In this document: positions 60,401-64,000 of the stretch, one piece after another
Layout of the letters: each line of letters opens with the position of its first letter
How positions within the stretch are numbered: position 1 is the first letter of the stretch
Assembly: GCA_034008185.1 (NCBI GenBank)
Contig: CM067082.1
Coordinates: forward strand, 156,371,895 to 156,435,894
Length of the DNA stretch: 64,000 nt
Reading direction: 5' to 3'
From: Gorsachius magnificus
Lineage: Eukaryota; Chordata; Aves; Pelecaniformes; Ardeidae
The notes under the pieces: model-generated
Told to the model about the DNA's origin: nothing
Databases searched by the model: none
The model's input: the letters and a program-made list of their open reading frames with translations, nothing else
Position numbers and translations under genes: made by a program

Positions 60401-63400
60401 TTTTTCTTTTTTTTTTTCTTTTTTGGATACTGCAGATGCCCAAAGATAGGGCACTTTTGGTATTACCCTGACAGGAGGCAGCTCTATAAAACAGACTCTG
60501 TTCTAACTGGCTATTTTAAGGGGTGGTTATACCTTACCCATTTAAAGTCAAAATGTTAACCTCTTTTGGGGGAAGGGGGGAGAAGGGGAGAACTAGCACT
60601 ATAAATATCTTTTTATAATCTGTGGGCAAAATGCAGGTTATCTGTGACTGTCCAAATAATGTGTCTGCCCTCATGTTGCCCACGGAGGATTCCCAAGCGT
60701 AAGCCTATCTCTGGAGAAGGTGGGTGAGAACATTCAGATGCCATTTATAAGGAGATGGATATGCTGTTGTGCCACGAAGCATCTTTATTGCAGTCTGATT
60801 CAAAAAGGACAGGATCCTTTGTCTAGCATCAGTTGGTTTATGGGTATGGGGTTCTGTACAGCACCTGGGGGGCTCTTACCACCTTTATCTCTCTCTATGA
60901 TGAATAACCATTGACTCTCTCTTTGCTTTCTTCCCTTCCTGATACTGCTTCTCCTTCCCATGCTGCTTTTTCTGTTGAATATAATCTTCTCTTTCCATTC
61001 CCTCAGTCTCCTATGTGAACACCGTGGTTCCACTGGCTTTGCTCTTCCTTCTGTATTTACGCTTTGTTGTGGTCTGAAGAGAGCTATTCCCATGCAAGCT
61101 ATCCCCAGGCAAGATGTGGACACCTTCCTATATGGAGATTCACTTTCTTTTGCTTTGGGAATAAATTAAAGATATACATTTACTTTCTGATATCTTGAAC
61201 AAGTTATTTCCCTTCTTTAGGGATCTGTGAGATGAACCTAATTTCTCATTACAAAACTCACTGCAAATGTTTGACTATTAAAATAAATAAATTAATTAAG
61301 AAAGGATTTGAAACCAAGCCTTGCTACTGATAGTGCAGTCAAGAGGCATAGGCAGGCACAAAGTTTAATGTGAGAGACCTGGTGTGGAGGGGACATAATC
61401 CACTTCGGTTTCCAAAGGTTTAAATGTCTTCCCTTTCTTTTCCACCTTGAGTTTGAAGACTTTGGTCATAAGTGCTCTGCTTTTTTTCTGGAGAGAATAA
61501 AATATACATTTCCACCCTAGTTGAGAACACCTTGTTCAGCCAATACATTATGGAACTTATGCTAGCCTGGGACTTGAACCTGGCAGTGTGTTCCTTCCTG
61601 GATGATGGCTTGTGTAGACAACAGTTGGGTGCAGCATCCCCTGAATGCCTGTGTGATGCCATGTCCCTTTATCCCCTCACCAGAATCCCTACACAGTGTT
61701 TGGCCAAGTGGCTTTTGCACCCCTGGGTCAAGCTTTCTGTAAACACTTGTGGCCTTGCTCACTGTCTTGCCTGGTCAAATCTTAAGATCTGCTCACCCAG
61801 AGGTGCTGTTGAAGCATCAAGGCAGCAGTTGAGGTTCCTCATCCTGTCATGGGGCAGCTCCTGCTTGCTCATGAGGGGGCAGATTGTGCAGTCTTTAGTG
61901 CAGGAAGTCTGTTCCTATGGCCTGAACTGAAAATTTAAAGTCTCCTTACCTCCCTGCAGAGTGACTGCCCCACATCCTTTCTCTGGTTGAAAATTGAAGA
62001 CTGCTGCCCTAGTCCTCTGCAGCTACCAGCCCTGCTGTAGTCCCTAGGGGTCACTGACTGATGGGCTGAGGGCAGAGCCCACTGGGATGGACACTTCTCA
62101 CTGCAGCATCAACCCGGATTTCACGTTTTTCCCCTTGAAACCTTCTATGTGAGAAGCGAGATTCCCCTTCCAAGCTGCCTACAGCTGGTGCTACAGGCAG
62201 AGTAAATCCTGGGGGCTGCTTTAAAGCACTTGGAGTTGCTGAACCCTTCACACAAGGGTCTGTTTTCAGTTTCTTCACATCTTTCAGAGAAAGGGAGGGC
62301 ACAGAGGAGACTGAGGCAGCCTCGGGCTTTACCCTGCGTAAAAATGTGCTTCATTCAGCACACGTTTGGCCAGCAAGCAATGGCGCTCTTTGTTTTTAAG
62401 AGCACATGCAGGCTTCTTCATTGCTAGCAGAAAAAAAATTGGCAGGTCCTTATGGATGTGCTGCCACACTCCAGAACAGGATCCTGAATACAGGTTGGAG
62501 AGGTGTAAGCTACCTGGATGCTTTTGGAGCTGATGGGTTTGGTGGTGGTGATTCAGGCTGTTGCTCTCGCCAACTTATATATAATTTCAGCAACATGAAG
62601 GTTTTCCCTCAGTCACAAAGTGAACTGGGTGGTATGCTATACCCAGTCGCTACTGGTGGAAACAGCACAGCTTCACCATGTTTCCGCTAAGCCCGTGCTG
62701 CTAATTGGGAGCTGTGTGAGTTTAAGGTGGTATCCTGTGTGTGGTGGTGTGGAGAAGGTTCCTACTGTCCACGCTCACGTTCTGGAGCATGTGCCACCCC
62801 ACCTGTGAGTTTGTGCGCATTACTCCCTCTTTTCTCCACTAAACCAGCTCCTTCCACTTTTGTTACATCTTATCTCATTGTTCTTATTAAAATAGATAAA
62901 TAGGTGTTAAAATATGTATTAATCTCTTGGTTGCATCAGAGCTTCAGAACTCTGTCTACGTAGATGAGTGCCAGCACTGTTAACTAGCCATATTCTGGCA
63001 GGTAGATGTCATATTCCGGAAAGGGCCTTCTGAAACAAGTAATTTGGAGAGCCTTTGTATGCCTTACAAGTCTTCCCCATAACTGATTTTCTTTTGGGGC
63101 TGTGTGTATCTGCAGGTCATCAAAGCTGGTGTGGAGACAACCTGTAAATGCCACGGTGTATCCGGATCCTGTACTGTCCGAACGTGCTGGAGGCAACTCT
63201 CTCCATTCCATGAAATAGGGAAGCAGCTAAAACAAAAGTACGAGACATCGCTCAAAGTGGGCAGCACTACCAACGAGGCCACGGGGGAAGGAGACATCTC
63301 CCCACCCAAGAAGTCCATCCCCGGTCACAGTGATCAAATCCCAAGGACTACGGATCTTGTCTACATTGACGATTCCCCGAGCTTCTGTATGATGAGTAGA

Positions 63401-63589
63401 TACTCTCCTGGGACTTCGGGAAGGAAATGTTACAAAGACAAGAACTGTGACAGCATCTGCTGTGGGCGAGGGCACAATACGCAGAGCCGGGTGGTCACCC
63501 GTCCGTGCCAGTGCCAGGTCCGTTGGTGCTGCTATGTGGAATGCAAGCAATGCACCCAGAGAGAAGAGGTTTACACCTGCAAAGACTGA
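2543..63589 (+). CDS. WNT9A: WNT9A, secreted Wnt ligand (four exons joined)
   Basis: Coding exons 2543-2637, 46200-46459, 50419-50681 and 63116-63589 join to 1092 nt, giving 363 residues plus TGA; human WNT9A has about 365. All introns are GT-AG. Residues 1-29 form a signal peptide (hydrophobic core [16 protein letters not shown], cut near PSAA/YFG). The mature protein has 24 cysteines, as expected for Wnts, an N-glycosylation site at N104 (NCT), and [10 protein letters not shown] at residues 216-225, where S222 corresponds to the serine that Porcupine palmitoleoylates. Family knowledge: WNT9A is secreted with Wntless and binds Frizzled/LRP receptors; it acts in joint formation and skeletal patterning. 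Recognition rests on near-identity to the remembered vertebrate WNT9A protein, for example [11 protein letters not shown] and [23 protein letters not shown]9B is the closest alternative, but the YFGLTG start and exon 3 fit 9A. No frameshift or premature stop is present. Confidence 0.97.
2700..2733. repeat. TG and T tracts at the start of intron 1
   Basis: Six TG steps (2700-2711) precede 21 T (2713-2733), within the CpG island and about 60 bp from the exon 1 donor. Confidence 0.85.
3387..3433. repeat. Long C run joined to a G run
   Basis: A run of about 32 C (3387-3418) passes directly into about 15 G (3419-3433). Such a perfect palindromic homopolymer pair is hard to sequence and may be an assembly artefact. 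Confidence 0.85.
8053..8475 (-). mobile_element. CR1 LINE fragment
   Basis: A minus-strand 3' end of CR1 encoding [20 protein letters not shown]. It is followed by a decayed [16 protein letters not shown] stretch in place of the usual RTRGNG(F/L)KLKQ block, which indicates a frameshift. It shares the CCCAAGCAGGCTCACCCAGA block with the copies at 11593 and 15797, so these three form a second subfamily. Confidence 0.92.
8530..8590. repeat. Possible MIR-type SINE remnant
   Basis: GCCTCAGTTTCCCTTATTTGG matches the reverse complement of the MIR core in outline. The match is short and the call tentative. Confidence 0.25.
11593..11775 (-). mobile_element. CR1 LINE fragment (3' end only)
   Basis: This begins with GAATCACAGAATGACAAGGG and continues with the same GCAGGCTCACCCAGAGCAGG block as the copies at 8053 and 15797. 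Only about 180 bp remain and it carries no useful reading frame. Confidence 0.9.
12473..12528 (-). mobile_element. CR1 LINE 3' stub
   Basis: TCATAGAACCATAGAATTG followed by GGTTGGAAAAGACCTTTAAGATCAT is the 3' terminus of the CR1 subfamily also seen at 35639 and 32920. Only about 55 bp are present. Confidence 0.85.
15797..16155 (-). mobile_element. CR1 LINE fragment
   Basis: TCACAGAATCCCAGAATGG marks the 3' end. The body matches the copy at 8053 closely, including CAAGAAGTTCTTCCTCAC. It has lost part of the block before GGGCACCCTCAAAG and breaks up after about 16155. Confidence 0.9.
17520..17905. promoter_or_regulatory. Candidate enhancer block in intron 1
   Basis: The sequence is rich in homeodomain-type cores (ACTAATC, GGATTAGTTCAATTAC, CTTAATTCGC, CTGAATTAAGG). 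It has a perfect POU octamer ATGCAAAT at 17678-17685 and retains several CpGs in a CpG-poor intron (GCTTCAGCGTAC, GCCTCGCCGAAG). No repeat is recognisable in it. Enhancer function is inferred from composition only. Confidence 0.35.
19295..19780 (+). mobile_element. CR1 LINE fragment, coding strand sense
   Basis: An open frame at 19304-19729 encodes 141 residues of the CR1 ORF2 C-terminus without a stop: [59 protein letters not shown], then [18 protein letters not shown]. It ends with CATTCTATGATTCTGTGATT. The clean frame suggests a fairly recent insertion. It lacks the reverse transcriptase active site. Confidence 0.93.
22449..22782 (+). mobile_element. CR1 LINE fragment
   Basis: It begins within the ORF2 C-terminal region (CTGCAACTGCCTGAAAGG, followed by a [10 protein letters not shown] translation) and ends with TGATTCTATGAT. 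It has small deletions compared with the copy at 32920. Confidence 0.92.
23755..24284 (-). mobile_element. 3' LTR of a class II endogenous retrovirus relic
   Basis: This 530-bp copy is matched by a second copy in the same orientation at 25329-25886. In the element's own direction (minus) it starts TGTCCTGGTTTCAGATGGG and ends GGTTAAACCATGACA, giving TG...CA ends. Shared blocks include AGAGTAAAAGTGAGAA, GGTGCTCAGCCATCCCCAGG and CAGTTGGGGTCAGCTGTCCTGG. The base order ACTC precedes it (23751-23754). Confidence 0.88.
24285..25328 (-). mobile_element. Internal region of the LTR element, no coding capacity
   Basis: About 1.04 kb lies between the two LTRs. A polypurine-tract-like run abuts the 3' LTR (24288-24302, read on minus). 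A primer-binding site abuts the 5' LTR. I see no gag, protease, polymerase or envelope motif in any frame; the longest frames (24439-24966 on +) do not resemble retroviral proteins. The element is either non-autonomous or heavily deleted. Confidence 0.75.
25303..25320 (-). other. Primer-binding site, tRNA-Lys1,2 type
   Basis: Read on the minus strand this 18-mer matches the canonical lysine-1,2 primer site at 15 of 18 positions, and two of the differences look like CpG decay. It starts eight bases after the end of the LTR. This type of primer is used by betaretrovirus-like (class II) elements. Confidence 0.75.
25329..25886 (-). mobile_element. 5' LTR of a class II endogenous retrovirus relic
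   Basis: A 558-bp direct copy of 23755-24284. On + it begins TGTTGTGGTTTAACCC and on minus it starts TGTCTGGGCTTCCACTGGG. It differs from its partner by scattered substitutions and small indels, for example an extra CTGATAACTAAG block near 25350, so the insertion is not recent. ACTC follows it (25887-25890), matching the four bases before the other LTR. Confidence 0.88.
28687..28840 (+). mobile_element. CR1 LINE 3' end
   Basis: GGCCCCATCCCTGGAAACATT runs into the GGTTGGACGGGGCTGTGAGC block and the tail TCTATGATTCTGTGATTCT. About 150 bp remain. Confidence 0.92.
30300..31118 (-). mobile_element. CR1 LINE fragment with frameshifted ORF2
   Basis: The minus strand covers about 820 bp of the CR1 3' half. 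The upstream part (31089 down to about 30860) reads [13 protein letters not shown] and [13 protein letters not shown]. The downstream part continues in another frame with [18 protein letters not shown] to [14 protein letters not shown]. The switch falls after the CIRRSVAS motif, near 30860-30870. It is a pseudogene-like, 5'-truncated LINE copy. Confidence 0.93.
32920..33998 (+). mobile_element. CR1 LINE, longest copy, with part of the reverse transcriptase
   Basis: The frame is open from before the junction to 33914. CR1 similarity begins at [17 protein letters not shown] (about 32922), which is the 5' truncation point. It then runs through [20 protein letters not shown], the active-site motif FADDTKL (near 33112-33132), the thumb region [14 protein letters not shown] and the C-terminus [15 protein letters not shown]. 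It ends in ATTCTATGATTCTATGG. The N-terminal endonuclease and the early reverse transcriptase blocks are absent, so it cannot move by itself. Confidence 0.95.
35639..36070 (-). mobile_element. CR1 LINE fragment
   Basis: The 3' tail is TCATAGAATCACTTTGG on +. The minus-strand translation gives [53 protein letters not shown] and EVLRDRV, the same subfamily as the copy at 32920. The homology stops near 36070 beside a short hairpin. The frame continues into unrelated flank up to 36285. Confidence 0.93.
36063..36082. repeat. Short perfect inverted repeat
   Basis: GCTTCGGC and GCCGAAGC are separated by the four bases CGCA. It lies at the truncated 5' edge of the antisense CR1 copy. Confidence 0.7.
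37325..37415. repeat. A-run/C-run low-complexity tract
   Basis: AAAAAAACCCC-type units alternate several times (CTCAAAAAAACCCC, ACAAAAAAAACCCC, GAAAAAACCCC). A similar shorter tract is at 44752-44792. Read on the minus strand these are GGGG-T runs. Confidence 0.7.
37727..37747. repeat. Poly-A run
   Basis: Twenty-one A. I do not see a retrocopy upstream that would explain it as a poly-A tail. Confidence 0.8.
41656..41882 (+). mobile_element. CR1 LINE 3' end
   Basis: AGACTGGATATAAGGAGGAA through GGTGGTGAAACACTGGAACG to ACATTCTATGATTCTT. About 225 bp are present, in the same subfamily as the copy at 30300. Confidence 0.92.
43913..44009 (+). other. Exon-like segment in intron 1 (possible poison or UTR exon)
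   Basis: A pyrimidine-rich run ends TTTTTATTTAG at 43912 and a strong donor AAGG/GTGAGT follows at 44010, framing 97 nt. One frame is open throughout ([15 protein letters not shown] onward), but I recognise no family. Spliced after exon 1 it would give an immediate TGA at 43914-43916. Spliced into exon 2, the WNT9A frame meets TAA at 44005-44007. It therefore cannot add coding sequence to WNT9A and, if used, would be untranslated or trigger decay. Confidence 0.3.
45534..45557. repeat. Poly-T run
   Basis: Twenty-four T about 640 bp upstream of exon 2. No antisense retrocopy body is evident next to it. Confidence 0.8.
46200..46459 (+). CDS. WNT9A: WNT9A exon 2
   Basis: The acceptor is cctctgcag/g at 46198-46199 and the donor is AGAG/gtgagt at 46460. 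The exon completes G32 and encodes residues 33-118 plus one base of codon 119. It begins [12 protein letters not shown], then carries C60, C73, C94 and C105, the conserved [17 protein letters not shown] helix and the [14 protein letters not shown] segment with the glycosylation site N104. This is the start of the alpha-helical N-terminal Wnt domain, which presents the lipid to the Frizzled cysteine-rich domain. Confidence 0.97.
47222..47330 (+). mobile_element. MIR-type core SINE remnant
   Basis: ATTTTACAGATAGC, TTAGTGACTTCCAGAAGGTCC and CGACAGAGCTGGACCGAGAA follow the block order of the MIR core (TTTACAGAT, TTAAGTGACTTGCCCAAGGTC, GGCAGAGCTGGGA). It is old and diverged; such SINEs predate the split of birds and mammals. 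Confidence 0.6.
48170..48380. promoter_or_regulatory. Candidate conserved block in intron 2
   Basis: Unique sequence with retained CpGs (CTTCGGATACTCGCGAAC, AGCCGCGGACGG) next to AT-rich motifs (CATTGATTTAAAGC, GTGCAATCAAATAG). It contains no repeat and no coding frame. Function is a guess from composition. Confidence 0.25.
49733..49775 (-). mobile_element. MIR-type SINE remnant, antisense
   Basis: TCTCTCTGGGCCTCAGTTTACC matches the reversed MIR core (CTCTCTGGGCCTCAGTTTCCCC) over about 22 bases. It is short, so it could also be a chance resemblance. Confidence 0.45.
50419..50681 (+). CDS. WNT9A: WNT9A exon 3
   Basis: The acceptor is tctctcctgcag at 50407-50418, preceded by a T-rich tract, and the donor is AAG/gtgcgt at 50682. 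The exon completes G119 and encodes residues 120-206, ending on a codon boundary (phase 0). Landmarks are [19 protein letters not shown]142, C150 and C152 of [21 protein letters not shown]169 of GGCGDN, and [10 protein letters not shown] at residues 195-204. Relative to human, differences such as KPNKD in place of RSSKD are conservative. Confidence 0.97.
50915..51065 (+). mobile_element. Possible ancient CR1-like fragment
   Basis: GGTCTAGAAGACATGAGC followed by GGGGAAAGATTG, and later GGCAGGACAAGGAGGAAAGG, echo the order of blocks in older CR1/L3-like elements (LE..YEERL and DRTRGNG). The sequence between is shortened and diverged. Confidence 0.4.
51082..51138 (-). mobile_element. CR1 LINE 3' stub
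   Basis: TCATAGAATCCTAGGTTGG then AAGGGACCTCAAGGATCATC and AGTCCAACC is the 3' terminal CR1 consensus in antisense. About 57 bp are present. Confidence 0.85.
53865..53965 (+). mobile_element. MIR-type SINE remnant
   Basis: CCTGAGGTTACGCAGCAAGC, GATGACGGAGCAGGAGGCTG and CAGAACCCAGTG follow the MIR order of CAAGGTCACACAGC, GGCAGAGC and GAACCCAGG. Confidence 0.5.
54440..55115. promoter_or_regulatory. Candidate AT-rich conserved blocks in intron 3
   Basis: Motifs such as CATTTAATTATTATTTTAC, CAATTGCTAATGAAAGG, GAGGTAATTAGACC, CCATTAATGAAAAG and CACTCAATTAGTTCC are dense and free of recognisable repeats. They would suit homeodomain factors. Conservation cannot be judged from one sequence. Confidence 0.3.
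55900..56042 (+). mobile_element. MIR-type core SINE copy, best preserved here
   Basis: CTATTTTACAGAGGGGAAAT, TTGAGACCCAGAAAGATTAA, GTGACTTACAAAAGGTCACA and GCACCCTGGTCTCC appear in MIR order and spacing across about 140 bp. A bird genome keeps few MIR copies that can be read this clearly by eye. Confidence 0.75.
57125..57425. promoter_or_regulatory. Candidate CpG-retaining block in intron 3
   Basis: The stretch keeps many CpGs (GACGACAGCGGAG, GGCTGCGCGTCCGCTTCGG) within CpG-poor surroundings. It is followed by CTGATCATTACGGG and TAGCAATGCTC. GAATGGTTTG near 57129 and CAAACCATTG near 57388 are imperfect inverted copies. No reading frame or repeat is recognised. Confidence 0.25.
59013..59313. 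repeat. Inverted-repeat element, about 300 bp
   Basis: TAGGCACCTGAATTC at 59013-59027 is mirrored by GATTCAGGTGCCTA at 59300-59313 (13 complementary bases). A third, weaker arm, GTAGGCACTTAAACTC, lies at about 59244. The interior has no reading frame of note. The layout resembles a non-autonomous DNA transposon, but I do not recognise the family and saw no clear target duplication. Confidence 0.4.
63116..63589 (+). CDS. WNT9A: WNT9A exon 4 (lipidation site and cysteine-rich C-terminus)
   Basis: The acceptor is tgtgtatctgcag ending at 63115; the stop TGA is at 63587-63589. The exon encodes residues 207-363. VIKAGVETT leads into [10 protein letters not shown], the Wnt family signature with the acylated serine S222, then RTCWRQL. 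A variable hydrophilic linker follows (about residues 255-285, near [10 protein letters not shown]), then the C-terminal domain with sixteen of the mature cysteines counted across this exon. That domain includes [23 protein letters not shown] and the terminal YTCKD. In Wnt structures it forms the second finger that contacts Frizzled. Confidence 0.97.
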   Translation, partial: VIKAGVETTCKCHGVSGSCTVRTCWRQLSPFHEIGKQLKQKYETSLKVGSTTNEATGEGDISPPKKSIPGHSDQIPRTTDLVYIDDSPSFCMMSRYSPGTSGRKCYKDKNCDSICCGRGHNTQSRVVTRPCQCQVRWCCYVECKQCTQREEVYTCKD

Positions 63590-63745
63590 CGTGTCTTCTG
63601 CTTGATGGCAACCCTTGGTGACGGGCGATGGCGATCTATGAGAACTACATATGGAGACAAACAGGGTTTGACTGACCTTCTGGGATCTGAAAGCTATGTT
63701 GAGACATAAGCACTTTGTAGGGTACAGGTGACCCAGCTGTGTTGC

Positions 63746-63778
<33 letters not shown>

Positions 63779-64000
63779 CCTGTAGACTGAATTTTAATGA
63801 GGTCCAACCATGTGGAAATAAGTGCCTGTCACACTGGGGTTAGACACCAGCTGACCTTCACCTTAGTCATCCGCACGGTTTGACGGATCATTCATCCTTG
63901 GAACGTCTTGATCGTTTCACCAATCCTCCATGAACTCCTGGGCTAATATATTCTCTTTGGCATAAATAACCTGTACTAGAGACCTAAGCAGATACGGAAG
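63590..64000 (+). other. WNT9A 3' UTR, partial
   Basis: This sequence follows the TGA. It contains a GTTTT-type pentanucleotide microsatellite at about 63748-63779. I see no AATAAA or ATTAAA, so the polyadenylation site must lie beyond the window. Confidence 0.8.
63748..63779 (+). repeat. GTTTT microsatellite in the 3' UTR
   Basis: Five to six units alternate between GTTTT and GTTTTT, beginning about 160 nt after the stop codon. Confidence 0.8.

Larger units (their letters stand above)
50682..63115 (+). other. WNT9A intron 3 (12.4 kb)
   Basis: This is a phase 0 GT-AG intron. It holds an old CR1-like segment and a CR1 tail (50915-51138), two MIR-like SINE copies (53865-53965, 55900-56042), an inverted-repeat element (59013-59313) and two AT-rich or CpG-retaining blocks that look like possible conserved elements (54440-55115, 57125-57425). 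In 51139-53864, 58000-59012 and 59314-63115 I see nothing I can name beyond short T or A runs. Reading frames of up to 152 codons, such as 61472-61930, show no family resemblance. Confidence 0.9.

Noticed and set aside
61472..61930. A 152-codon + frame in intron 3
   Set aside because: No family resemblance and no suitable splice sites. It looks like chance.
63590..64000. A polyadenylation signal for WNT9A
   Set aside because: I looked for AATAAA and ATTAAA and found neither before the window ends.

Overview
The window is vertebrate nuclear DNA, almost certainly from a bird. It holds at least fourteen CR1 LINE fragments whose 3' ends carry the ATTCTATGATTCTATGAT tail typical of avian CR1. It also holds one class II (betaretrovirus-like) endogenous retrovirus relic and a few decayed MIR-type SINEs. 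I cannot name the species.

The only protein-coding gene I can support is WNT9A (first described in chicken as Wnt-14). It lies on the + strand, and its complete coding sequence is here in four exons: 2543-2637, 46200-46459, 50419-50681 and 63116-63589. These join in frame (95 + 260 + 263 + 474 nt) into a 363-residue Wnt ligand. It has a signal peptide, 24 cysteines in the mature part, an N-glycosylation site and the [10 protein letters not shown] lipidation motif. The introns are 43.6, 4.0 and 12.4 kb. The 3' UTR starts at 63590 and runs off the window with no polyadenylation signal visible.

Layout: 1-898 is 5' flank with a CR1 tail. 899-1375 is an antisense CR1. 1691-2360 is a C-rich tandem repeat reaching to about 100 bp from the promoter. 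2390-3110 is a CpG-island promoter with a TATA box at 2463 and exon 1, and a short upstream ORF (2517-2594) overlaps the WNT9A start codon. 2638-46199 is intron 1, with most of the CR1 copies, the retroviral relic (23755-25886) and possible regulatory blocks. 46200-50681 holds exons 2 and 3 with intron 2. 50682-63115 is intron 3, with MIR copies, AT-rich possible conserved blocks and an inverted-repeat element. 63116-64000 is exon 4 and the start of the 3' UTR.

I found no new multi-gene system. The observations most worth checking are the G-quadruplex-capable repeat beside the promoter, the overlapping upstream ORF, the coding-empty LTR element, an exon-like segment in intron 1 that would act as a poison exon, and several possible enhancers. 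Most other open reading frames are chance frames in GC-rich DNA or pieces of CR1 reverse transcriptase.
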